A stretch of 64,000 bases of DNA, taken from NCBI GenBank assembly GCA_013397795.1, contig VZTJ01000751.1:248257-312256 (forward strand). Reading direction: 5' to 3'. The notes below the pieces were generated by a model. The model saw only the letters and a list, made by a program, of their open reading frames with translations. It did no database searches and was not told the DNA's origin. Made by a program: the position numbers and the translations under genes. Of this stretch, positions 25,101 to 37,429 are shown piece after piece; the first letter of the stretch is position 1; the number at the start of each line of letters is the position of its first letter. The stretch is from Orthonyx spaldingii (lineage: Eukaryota > Chordata > Aves > Passeriformes > Orthonychidae).

Positions 25101-28010
25101 AATATGTAACTGGTTTTATTCCAGCTCTTAAATTTGTGTATTTCGTTCCCATCACATAAATTTCAGTTTTCCTGATGCAGTTCAGTACAGTTCCCAGTGT
25201 AAGATACAGGCTGCCATACATGCTATACTGCAAGTGCAGAGACAAGAGTGTCAGCTGTGCTGTCCTGTGCTTTGTCTTCTTCCCCAGCCCTGCCTGCTGC
25301 CCTTCTGTGCAGCTGATTTGAGGACAGGTGACTATGAAATAAAGACTGTTAGTTGATCCGTCTGAGCTGTTGTTTAAACCCCTAGTAGCTGGTGGATGCT
25401 GAGACTCTCATGGCTCATAGAGTTGCCTCCTACCTTTGTGGTGCAGGTTCCCAGGAAGAATAAGGAAGGGAAGTTCTGGTGGCAGAAAGCCTGCCTGCAT
25501 TCTGACCTGGGAACCAATGTTGAGTTCCCAGGGTTTCTCTGCCTGTAATCCTTTGATTTTGGTGCAACCCCCTGAAAGCCGTTGGTTTGGGGAGACAATC
25601 ACTCATTCTGACTGAAGAAAGAAAAGGAAACCTTAAGAAAAGGGAACATAAACGTTTCCATCCTCTACTCTGTCACATGCTTATATACATAAAAAGATGT
25701 ACTTAGAGCATAGCAGAAGCTCTTAATGAACTGTGAAAAACAGAATGCCCCAGAGAGTACTTTTTCTGGTGAAGCTAGAAGTGGAAGTGCATCATGAATA
25801 TATTTGCATTCTTACTACCCATTGGCTTACCTTCCATAAAGTTGAAGTCTTCCTTTTCCAGTGCTACAAATCTGGTATCACTCATAATGATTAAATTCCC
25901 TTAAAGAAAAATAAGAGAGAGAGAAAAAGAATAATTTATTGTGGCCAAGGAATGCACAAACTACTGGAAGAAGAATTTTATAACTGTTTAACACAATATA
26001 ATAGAGAGGTTATGCCAGTCTTCAGGATAAAAGAAATAGTCCCATGAGGAATTCAGCTTCTTACTTGCTGTTTTATGTAATTTCATTCTCATCTATATAG
26101 ATACGTGTAGTGGTTTGAGTTCGTTTACTTGAGTTTTTTGGTTAAACACCAGCACACTTACTAGATTTTATTTAATTTTGTTGTGAGATAAGGATTAGGA
26201 GTAGGTAAAGCANAAGTAGTATCAGATTTATTTTTCATATGCAAGAAATCTCATTTCCATCAGTTCAAGATTAATCTGATATGATTGAATTTGTGTTCTT
26301 GGGCATAAGGAAAGATACTTAGATCATTTTTCAAACAACTGACACGTAAAGGACCTGCCACTACTCTTCCAAACATGTCCAATTCAGATGCATCTTGGTC
26401 TTTCCTGGTAGAGAATGCAGTTCAAGGTTTTGCTCTCTTCATGGCAATTCACTTAAGTTTCATCTTTGGCTGCATTGACCACTGCATCCTGAGCAGGCAC
26501 ATGGACTCCCTGCCCTGCATATGGACAGCTGACCCCTACAGCAGACAAAATGGGACAGATGTCAGTTTCAGGGACAAGTGTCATGGCAGACTTTGTGATT
26601 GCTAAAAATGTTTCCTACTCAGAACAGGACAACCTTGTCTATACTCCTCCTGGGAAAAGTCTCTGCCCTGTGCTAACCCCTTAGCATTATTTGAGAGAGC
26701 ATTAATTGTCTCATGTCAAAATTGGGAAGTATTCTAACAATTATATTTAACAGATCATCCTGGGAAATTGTTCAAACCAATGTCCTGACTGTAATTGTTT
26801 TACCAGCATAAACGTAATCCAAACTATCTCAAATCCACCCCATTAAACTTGGAACACTAAGGAGTACACTTGAACTGGTTTGCATGGCAAGCACAAATTT
26901 TAGTGTGATATGAGTTCTCATTGGTCTTTCTGACTTAAACTGAAGTCTCACTCAATATTGCCACTTAGTGGTAATTTGGAACAGGGGAAAAACGGTGAAG
27001 ACAAGTAAGAACAGCATTAAGAAATAAACTCAAGCCTTTGAAAACATTGAATAGGTGCGTCTGTGTAGCTTTTAAAACAAATGATGGACATGTCTCTAGA
27101 CTGCTGAAATAATATTATCCCTCCATTTTTTTCCATAACTTTATTCCTTTGTCTAACCAGGATAATTCAGTACAGCTGAAATTTGGGAGCTGAATTGAAA
27201 TGCAACTGGGACTAATCCCAGTAAAGTTACTTGCCTCATGCCAGCTATTGACTTCAATACAATGAGTCATTTTAATTGCATCATGTGTCCAAAACACCTT
27301 CTATTCAACTGACCTCTTGGAAAAGCAAAGGCTACTTTTTGGGATAAATCCTTTTTATTTCTTTCTTTTTTACAGTGTGTGTATGTTTTTCTGTGTAGAG
27401 AGGACTTATAAAGAACTTAATCATCAAACTCCAGACAAAATTAGCAGTAGTGTTCAGAACGAAGCAAGATGAGTGGAAAACATGCAACACTTTATAATTA
27501 ATTTTCAGTCTCAGTGGGAAAATGAACCAATATCATTAAAATCGAAGACAAAATTAATTATATTTTGCATACCGCTACATGGACACCTTCAGAAGCACAA
27601 GCTTGGCATTCTCACGTTTGTTGAAACAAAGAGAAAATACAAACTGCAACTGTACTGTTGTTTCTTAATTATTTCAAACTTTTCATTTGTTGTATCATGA
27701 ACTTTTTTACAGAGAAAAACAAACAATCCAATAATAAAATTTGTGTAATTTCATGGTTTTAACTTACTTTCTTGTGAAGAGGTCAAGAAGAGCATGTTTA
27801 TTCTATTTTCATTATAGAGCATTTTGGCAAAAACTTAATTTTGGAATAACTTCCTTGACATTTCACTTACCAGTGTAAAGAAGAATGAAGAGAGTCAAAG
27901 AAGAATTTCCACCTGGAAAGTTTCTATTTGATGTTGCCATTATTCTGTGAAAACCAGCAGCTATTCAAAATGTTCCTCAGTTACAAAAAAGAATTATATT
28001 TACATGTTAA
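22191..28010. other. Intergenic, no gene recognised
   Basis: Contains the possible palindromic-repeat fragment at 24060 and the single N at 26213. A short patch at 27235-27270 (tattgacttcaatacaatga) resembles the same kind of old repeat. Confidence 0.5.
24060..24150. repeat. Possible fragment of a sauropsid palindromic repeat
   Basis: acaactcccattgacgtcaa followed by cgggaattttccttcc and ggctcaggtttggctctgat resembles the dispersed repeats of reptiles and birds built around ctcccattgaagtcaatggg and a gggctcag end. It keeps the attgacgtcaa palindrome. Low confidence. Confidence 0.35.
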
Positions 28011-28116
28011 TTATTTTATTTTATTTTATTTTATTTTATTTTATTTTATTTTATTTTATTTTATTTTATTTTATTTTTTACAGTATGGCTTTTTTTCTTG
28101 TCAATTTTGGGGAACA
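28011..28116. repeat. (TTTTA)n microsatellite and left edge of assembly gap
   Basis: About thirteen TTTTA units (28011-28076), then acagtatggct and a T-rich tail ending at the gap. The same junction sequence recurs after the gap, see findings. Confidence 0.95.
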
Positions 28117-28144
28117 NNNNNNNNNNNNNNNNNNNNNNNNNNNN
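28117..28144. other. Assembly gap, 28 N
   Basis: Run of undetermined bases bordered on both sides by TTTTA-repeat-derived sequence, so the gap was probably caused by the microsatellite. A single further N lies at 26213. Confidence 1.
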
Positions 28145-28198
28145 ATTTTATTTTATTTTTTACAGTATGGCTTGTTTACATGCAACTTTGAGGTAACA
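28145..28198. repeat. Right edge of gap: second copy of the microsatellite end
   Basis: attttattttattttttaca then gtatggct repeats 28073-28090 exactly from the last A-T6-A onward. The 25 bases that follow align to 28091-28116 with about ten mismatches. Confidence 0.85.
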
Positions 28199-31100
28199 GT
28201 TCACAGTCATCCTAAGACATATTGTTTGATCAATCATCTAAAACTGCTCCTAATCTGCATGAGAAATGGGCTTGAGAAACTGAAAAGAACATCAGGAAAT
28301 CACCAGTTTTGAAGAAGATCTTTGCAGTATCAGGATCAAAGGAAAAGTGTTCCTGGAATTCCTTCTCAGCAGAAGATAGTGTTTCAGGAAATCATCACTG
28401 GGCCAAAAACATGCATGGTACATTGATGTACGACATCCCTGAACAGTATGTCTGTATCACATTAAATTCCATATTAGCCCAGGATAATGTGTGTGATGTA
28501 TAGGCTTGACTACGCCTCTGCACAGTTAAAATAGATTTATAGATCTGTGTTTTCCTTATGTGTCAGGAGACATATGTACTTTTTTGCTGAAAAAAAGTAC
28601 CCCATAATATCAGGAAGTGGGAAAAAACTGGGAATGTAGTTGCATGTGAGAATAGAAATCCCTAGTAAACACTGTACTATGAAACTGAAAGACTATGAAG
28701 ATGTTATTAAGCCCGTTAAAGCTGACAGGAACAGTTCTGACCATGAGAATTAGTGCAATTCACATACAGACTTGGGTTCTCTGAACAAGTTTGCATAAAA
28801 AAAGAGCAAACCTGAAACCTTGAAAAAAACCCCAAACTTGAAGTGAACCAAGCCTTTTCCTGAGGGTTGGAAAAAAATTGATTAATTGTTTAATTTTTGC
28901 ATTCGTCATCTTTTCCATTTTCAGCTGGGAGAAAAAGGGGACAAGAGAGCATTTTGTGGTATTTTTACTGGCCTGACTGGAACTGAAGAGGTATTAGAGG
29001 TAATCTCATGAGAAAGTTTGACCTTGCAAAAGTTCCGATTGATTTCCAAAGCCAAAAGATTCAGATACATTTGGATAGACTTTGAACAAACATCCAGACT
29101 TCAGCATGCCTGCCTGAAATGAAGGTCCAAATACTTTGATAGACCTTCCTTCACCTCCTTGATGAGCACACATGTATATTGTGTGCACATTTGCATGTGT
29201 TATTTGTGATACTTGGGAAAATACATGTACATTCAAATTCTTGTCAGAGGGATTTTGGGGTTGAAGTGCTAATTCAATACTCAGAATAAAAGTTGATATG
29301 AAACATAAGTGCTAAGTACTCCAGAAAGTACATTATGAAAAAATAGTTGAGCTATATGCAGTCTTCAGTCTCATTAGGAAGTGAGAAAGAGATGGAATGG
29401 AAAAAATTAACTTGTCAACATAGCCATACATAATTTTCAAAGAGCTCAATGTGAACACAAGATGTTGCACTGACCACTGAAATAAATCAAAAAGCTGTGA
29501 ATTGTTTCAGAGATTTATTGATTTAATTACTGATCATAACACAATGTGTTTGTTCTAAAGTAATCCTATAAAAAAGGAAAACCATGTATTTATGCAGCTC
29601 TTGAACTGAGAAGCAGATCTTTTGAAACTGGTGAGTTACAGACAGCATGTAAATCTCACATTTACTATGCATAGCTTTAAAAAACTTTCTATAAGGAAGT
29701 GCAGCATCAACAGAGCTTGCTAAATCTTGGAGATTCTGACTGAGATCTTTTCGACGTCGGAGTAGCTGAAGAGTTCTCTATGATCTCCATAATCACTGAA
29801 ACCTGAAACAGGAAAGGAGCACACTGACCAGGAAGATGATTTAGCATAGGAAAATCATTGGCACTTTTCAGTTTTACATGCAGACAGCACCTAAAAATAA
29901 CTACCCTGAAACACTTGTACCAAGACAGCAGGAGCCTGAAGAAAATTACCTGATACTCCTATCTAAATATTTTCCAGCATTTCAATATTTGAACATCCTG
30001 ATTAGAAAAATTCATTACAGTTAAGCTAGTGTCCTGAGGCAATTCACAGGCTGAAGGTTAGTGTGAAAGTGCTGCCCTGGGACAGGTCTGTACAGATATG
30101 GATGACAGTATACCAGAGAAGTATGGGAAACAGGAGCAAACAAACTGACATTTCCTTATGGATAGGGAGCAAAAAAGAGAAGTCACAATGATTAAATTCG
30201 CTGTGTTATGACAAGGCCCACTGAAATGGAAAGTGAAGTAAGTGAATTCAACTTAGTGTTTTAGACTAAAAAGTATCTCCTTCTATAAGGAATTGAGAAC
30301 ACCACAAGGATTCTTATCTATTTGACTTTTGGTCCATTTACTGCATTCAGGGAGATGAAATGAAACATAAATTAGTATGATTTCTTTGGGACAAAATGTA
30401 ATTTTCCAGCCTGTCCACTGGTAAAATTAACCTTTAAACTAAATCTCTGGGATTTAATTTGGACCTGATTTTTGTTGGTCGTTACTGAGTAAAAGTTAGT
30501 AACATCTAAAATAGTGTAACCTACATCTCCCTCAGAGCTGGAATAAACAGAAATTTTAACAATCTATAAAGTTTTATGAGTGGCTGAAGTTTAGTCAAAA
30601 GTGTTTCAGTGGGATTTCTAGAAACATCAAAAGAGTAAAAAATCCAAATATAACACCATTCCACTTTGGTGGCTAAGAGTTAATAAAGTTAAAACCTCTT
30701 CCAAATTCTGTCATTTAACTCCATATCATAACTCTTGTTACACTAAAGTTCATTGCCAAGAATTCATAGTAGTAAAAGCAGCAAATGAAAAATGGCCAAA
30801 AAGAGCACAGTTTTGTTAGGCAGTACAGACCAGGTACAAGATTTTGGCTTCTGTGGAAGAAGGGGAGGAGGCCAAAACTACTTGAGTGTAACAGCCTCCT
30901 GATATTCTGCAATTATATAACAATGAGTCTAGTCATTAATATCCATTTTAGCTGTCTCAAAGTCCTGAGCAATCCAATACCATAACCTCTCCTGAAGTGC
31001 ATCAAGTCAACAGCCCAAAGAGGTTCCCAAGACCTAAGCAAGCAGAAGAGTAATGATAGCTGAGAATAAACACCTTTGTTCAGTAAAATTAATCATTGCA

Positions 31101-34100
31101 ATGCTAGAGTCTGTGACCAGGTCATTACCTTAAAGGCAGGTCTTGATGTGGCAGCTGAGCAACTATAATGAAAAAGCTCATATGCAGAGGGCATGAAGCT
31201 GTTCCTTCCCAGCTCATAACTTGGCCAAGGGAGGAAGACCTTAGGAGTGACAATCTGAGCTAAAACTGGCCAGCATGTCAATTGTGAAAGCAGGAATACT
31301 GCTACAGCTATAAGATACTGCCATTATCTAGGGCTTATGTTCACTAACTGGCAGAAGAAGAGATGAGAAAACGAAGAGACTACGTGTAACACAGACAAAA
31401 TGGATGAAGCAGCAGAGGCTAACACAGCACTGACCCAGAAACTGAGCTTCCCTTGCTCGGAAGAGATGCAGTTACAGGGAAATCCTTACACTGTAGTTTG
31501 GTGTAGGCAGAGCTAACCACCCACGCTCTCTGCTGCAGCCATTTAAGGTTGAGGCCTCAAAAATATATCTGCAGACCTGGAGGGAGGAGGCTCTCTAGTT
31601 TCTATAAAGTCCCTAATTTGTTACTGATTTCCATAGGTTAGGCATCTAAACAATAAGTTAGGCATTTAATACCTTTGATGGACATGGCCCCCATCCTTAC
31701 AAAAATAAGATGCTTTGGATCCCTTATTAACAGTTCCAAAGAGAGATTCCTCACAGTCACTGCTAACACTTCTAAAAGTAGCAAGGGCTCCCACATGATG
31801 TGCAGGTTGAAGGCAGGTAGCAAAAGCTACAACTCTTGTCAATGTCAGTCATGGTGGATGATCTCAGTGCGAGCTCGATGAAAGGATACAACAAGTACAG
31901 ACTGAACAGGGTTTAGCATGTATGCTGAAATCACAGCCTTGCCTTTGCTAGGCCAGTGCAGGAAGTGAGTGGTGGAGTTTATTTCTCTGTCCCCAGATGG
32001 AGAAGCCTGTAGGGGAAGTGAAATTAAGTATTTTCCATAGTACTATTCCTTTCGCATAGGGGATGGGCAGATGAAAGCATAGAGGTGACTGAGGAAGAAG
32101 CAGAAGTGGTGATCAAGGCTGTCATCTTTGTCAGATCACAGGCAGAAGCTGACAGTTTGGTAGGCCAATATATTTGACAGATAGGGTGAGGCCAAAGGTT
32201 GGCTCTTGAAGGCAAAGGTAAGTTGCTTGTGTTCAAAAGTGTGAAGCCAGTCTAAGGACACAAGGAGACTGGTGATGCAGCCAAAGCAATGAGCTGGGAA
32301 CAGGGTTCTAATCCTGCTATTCTGGATGGAAGTGAAGGCAGGAGTAGTTCTGGAACATGACTGGAGACCAGATTTTTACAGACAAAGTGCAGAAAAGATG
32401 GGATGATGCTATGAGCCTTAGCTGGCTGCTGGAAGAAAGGATGAATCTGTGAGCTATTATGTAGGAGGAGGCAAATTGACTTGGCTCATACACTGACTGG
32501 AAGACAGAGCAGAATCTAAAATTTTCCCTGATTATGGGCTGGAGGAAGTGTGAGGTTAACAGCAGTGAAAAAACTGGGGAAAATTGACAGTAGATTTAGT
32601 TTTAGACATCAATGATTGTTATAGATGTAGAAGTGAACTGTGAGAATGAGGATTACAGAGAGAAAGAGAGAGAGATATGCAGAGGTAAATTTTTAGGAGA
32701 TGGGCACCTACAAATGGAATATAGCTAAGATTTTTAAAAAAATCTTTCTGCCTCTGTGACTTTCTTCTCCTGTTGTCTAGGCCGCCTGAAAAGTCATGGG
32801 CATCACCAAATCTTTGATTACTAAAAGCATCATTTGCTTCATTTTGCTATGTTTTTCTCATTTCTACAACAGGCTGTGCGTTGGTTACTTGGCCAATTGA
32901 CTCAGCTCCAGATATTCCAAATACTGATGGGGGCTACTGGCAATAATGGTCATAATAGAGTTTGTGGTTTTATGAAAAAGGACAATAATTTCAGTGCAGT
33001 GATAAGACCCATCCCAAAATGTGACAATTAACTGGATGCAAAATGGGCCTGGTCTTCTATGGATTTTATATAATTTACAGGGAAATACTTGATGGACATG
33101 TCATTCTCACCAAAACCACCAGCTTTGCAGGCAGGTTGTATTAAGTCCCATCAGCATGCCATGGTTCCGTTTTTCTGTACTTCCTTTGCTGCTCCCCACC
33201 TCAGTCATTCTTACTGATGAACATGGCACTCTCCTTGCCAGTCTCAAGAGAAATGGGGCAGTAGGGGCTTCTGTGCTCTATTTTGATCACTCATTTAATC
33301 ACAGAGTGGCAGACCTGGTGTCTGATGTGAGACTGGCCTTTAAATTTGCTCCAGGACACATCTTTTGACAGGTTTTAACCCCACCAAAGAGTATCAACAA
33401 CACTCTCACAGATTTTTTTCTGAGGAACCTCAAAGAAACCATTTAAAGAGATAGCGGTAATTCTTTCTTCCTACAAAAAAATTTCTTGACAATGTTTAAA
33501 AATCAGAATGATGGCTAAAGTGCTTGAGACTAATAAACAGAACATCTTTCTGACCTTTTTGACTTAAGAGAAAAAGAAAAGTGGCAAGTCTCTGTATACC
33601 TGAAATAAATATTAAGAGTTTTATTTAGGAAGTGACCAAACTTGTTCGGCTTCTTTTATAGTAAGCATGTCTGGTGGGGTTGAAGGAGAGGAGGGAAAAT
33701 CGTGCATACTTTTTATACAGTCTGGTTGGAGAGCTGGCAAGTGCACCTGTAGGGCATATGTGAATGTATAAACTCACACATGTTCACTTAAAAGGACACC
33801 GTCAGCTTGTTTCAGAGTTTTTGTTTGCTCTTTAATCTGCATTAATACCCTCTTAGAAGCTTAAAACCCATTATTTATTTCCCTATTGATTTCCTCCTTC
33901 TCTTTCTCCTTGTCAAACCCTTTTTGTGTGTGTTTGTTTTGCTTTATTTTGAGTGGAGATAAAATTAACACAGCTGGTCTTGTTTAACAACCCAAACAAC
34001 TCCAATTTGTACCACACTTTATCAGGGCAGTGAGAGCAAGGACAAGAGCTTCAGCAGACAGAATGCTGGGCGGGCACACCAGGGGAGTGCTGCTTCATAG

Positions 34101-37100
34101 TGCTGTGCTTAAGGCTGGCCTTTGCGAGGGCAGCAACACAATGCAGTTCCTGTTTAGGACACCTGGACCTGGGAGGGAGGACAGAAACATTAAAGAGGTT
34201 CAGTTTCTCTAAAAATGTGAGTAGCCACTTGCTGGTCCTTTTTGAACAAAGTGAATTAAAACACAACAGTGGCCTTTGGCTTAGTCTGTGCAGTTGGGTT
34301 AACACCAATCTGATTGTGCAAGGGGATGTGGTGTAAGAGCTGCTAAATTTGAGCACCTCTGTTTTCATTCTTACTGACCGCTGTTTTCAATTCTTACTGC
34401 TGTTTTAGCATGGGTCTGTTTGCAGTGATGCAGAGCTCCATGAAGAGCCCTGGGGGCAGAGGCTGCCTGTACTTGTCATCACCTTGGGGTGCTGCAGGCA
34501 GCAGGCACACCATAAGAAGCAGCCAGTAAAAGTCCCCTGCTCCTTTCCCTCTCCATATGTGAGGCAAAAAGGGTGCAAAGAAGAGCTTGCCAGAAAAGCA
34601 GCGATGGCAGTGAGTCATTCAGAGTACTAGGCTTTCCAGGTAGATTGAAATGGGGAGAAAGAAAAGGGCAGAGAAGCAGGTGAAGGAGAGTTTCCTCAGC
34701 AATCCACTCTGCAATAGCTCTGTGCTGCGACCTACAGCTACCTTTGAAGACTTACCTGTAGTCATTGCTCACTTGAACACTGCCTGTAGGATCTGTTCCA
34801 GAACAGATTAGTTTATCTGCTGACTCTTATTTTAAAGTATTTGATCAAGTGAGGAGACTGGCAAGAAAGCAGTCAATGTTCAAGGATCAAATGTTTCCGT
34901 CTTCATCTTTGCAGCTTTGTCAAAATCCCGTAACTCCCCTTTAAAGTTCCAAGTGGATGAAAGGGTTTTGTGGTTTCATTAAATTTTCACTCGAAAGGGA
35001 GGAGTATTGCCTTTGACAGCTTGCTTAACTTGAATGAAGGCAAGCAGGACTGGCACTAGCACTGTGCTGGTGTTCCCTCTGATGGTGTGTTTGGACCAGT
35101 TTGCAAATGAACCCTTGCAAGCAGAAAGTGCATGAAGGTCTCATTAAACAAATCATCTGGCTAAAACATACATAATAAGCTGTGTGAGCAATCCAAATCT
35201 GGTGTCTCATCTGTTTTTGAGAATTCATAGGATTGTTGTCCTTTGGAACATGACTCTCCAGAGATTGCCATAAAAGACCAGAATCTGATCTCAGCAACAG
35301 CTACAAAAGCAGAATGAAATAACAGGGTGAAAAGAGAAATTCACACCCAGTCCATTAATGGATTAAGTATTTTATATTCCCACTCAGTTTTCAGCTTGTC
35401 CCATGATCAAAAACCCAAAAATTCCACTGACTGCACCAGCCCTTAAGCCATTTATTGATAAAGCAGGTTTTCCTGTTCCTTTCATCATTCATCCCTGCTA
35501 CTGAAGGATAATACACAAAGGCAAAGAAAACACTCTAAAATGTCGAGATGAAAAGCCACCCTCACACGGAGGTCAGACCTGGCTGTTTTGTTCTCTGCTG
35601 AGTAGCTTAGCTCCAGGCACGGCTTTTCCACCTGGATTGGTGGGATGCCAGGTCAGGGCTTCCTTCTGCCTTCTCCTGCCCCTTTGCTGTATTGCGAGCA
35701 GGGAACAAACAGTTCAGCCTCGTGCGAACATCTTTGGTCTGTGGCAGCAGGACCTGGGCTATTGCTCAAGGTTAGATGATCTGATCATAAGTCATACATC
35801 AGGAAATAGTCAAAAATAACGTGTTTACAATAGTAATTATGCTTTATGGAAGTGATGCTCTAGAGTGCTTTTAGGCAGCCCTGTCTGAACACATGTATTA
35901 AGAGAATAGCTCACAAATAAAAGAAAATGTTTTTGTCCTGAGGTTTTTTCAGCTTGACCTTGTGGTGCTAGCTGTCTCCACTCCTGTCAAGGAAGGAGCT
36001 TCATCCATTCCAATGAGGTAAGGTGCTCAGCATTTTTGCAAGACAACCAAGAGAGCACTCAAAGAAGAAATCCAGAAACTATCTACTTTCACAGCGTTGG
36101 TAGATGGCTGTGCACTCCTGTAGATGCTCAGACATTTTGCTTCCTCATAACAAGAATGACCCTCCTTTCCCCCACTTTCTTTAAACTTTCAGACTGAAGG
36201 ATAGCATTCAGTAAGGGGTAAGGCTACTAAATATATACCTCCCCAGACTGCCCCACCTCAGTACATGTTAGTCTCTGTCATAGCTGGGTGGGTTATGAAT
36301 ATTTGAAAATATTTTGCATAAATAAAAGGGGCATTATTTATTTTCTGCTGTATCCACCCAACACACTGCCAGCTATCTCACAGCATTCAGGTTTTGAATT
36401 GGCACTCTGCTGCATGTTTTCTTATCAGTTAGTAAGTAATGTTTTCACCTTTTGAGAAAACCTCAGCTACAAGCTATATTTACACATATATTCTGTGAGG
36501 CATTTGCTGCTGGCATTTAAGCAAAAAGAACTGACAGCTACCAATTTATGTTCCTGCTATTTGGGTCTAAGATACAGCACTACCTGAGAAGGAGGAGTTA
36601 CTTTCCGTTTTTTTCTAAGAAATTGTTTTATAGTTTCTCATATGTTTTTCTTCATCTCATTTTGGCCCTGGATGTGTCTCTTTCTTGTCTCTTTACAGAT
36701 ATTGTCCCAGAAGGATAAGGTTAAAACCCCATTCACGTCTGACTTGGAGTTATGGATGTGGAAGTCCCTTCCCCACCAATTTCTATGAACAACTGCTTCT
36801 AAAAGCTCAAATGACAGCTTTCCTGGCAAAATGCTGCTTCTCATTTCCCTTCTTTTGTTATATTTTTGTCCTTCACAAAATAATTAATGCTTTCTGTTCT
36901 GCTTTCTCTTACCTTCCACTAATCTTTGTTTAATTTTTGACTTGTAAATTTGTTTTGGAATAGAAAGGTCTTTCTCTTAGCTCTAACAACCTTGTGTACT
37001 ACATTTTATGAATGGTTGTGACTTTTACAGACTACAGCTTATTTGTGTGTGCAGTTTTGCAGTGCTAAGGTTATCAATAAAATTCTTCTCACCACAGATG

Positions 37101-37398
37101 TTTATCTAAGTAAAAAGTTGACTTTTTTTTCCAGTTCTGCTTGTAGTTACTTTCATGTGTTGTTAAACACATCTAGTTAGCATTGGCACATTCATTTTGT
37201 CATAAGAGTGGAGACAATAAAAGCTAAGTAAACCTTGATTAAGATCTCAAAATTCAGAGAGGTTTGGGGGGTTTTTTTGTGGTCATACTGTAATTTATTT
37301 TAACAGAAAACAATTTACTTGACCAAATCTTTTTGGGCAGTCTTAACCTGTAAGGTTTTTTCCTTGCTTATGAATACAAATATTTACTACATCATTAA

Positions 37399-37402
<4 letters not shown>
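28199..37402. other. Intergenic, no gene recognised
   Basis: No exon with recognisable protein. 31840-32700 is purine-rich on the + strand with short GA repeats (32657-32675). A 10-bp perfect inverted repeat with a 5-base loop lies at 28576-28600. TAAT-containing palindrome ccattaatgg at 35352-35361. Confidence 0.5.

Positions 37403-37428
<26 letters not shown>
37403..37428. repeat. T26 run
   Basis: 26 consecutive T, the longest homopolymer in the window. It could be the A-tail of a minus-strand retrocopy, but the left flank shows no recognisable gene and no duplication was seen. Confidence 0.95.

Positions 37429-37429
<1 letters not shown>

Noticed and set aside
27928..28312. Open frames with long ILFYF repeats across the N gap
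   Set aside because: They are translations of the TTTTA microsatellite and of undetermined bases.
37403..37428. Poly(A) tail of a processed pseudogene on the minus strand
   Set aside because: The left flank encodes nothing recognisable and no flanking duplication is visible.
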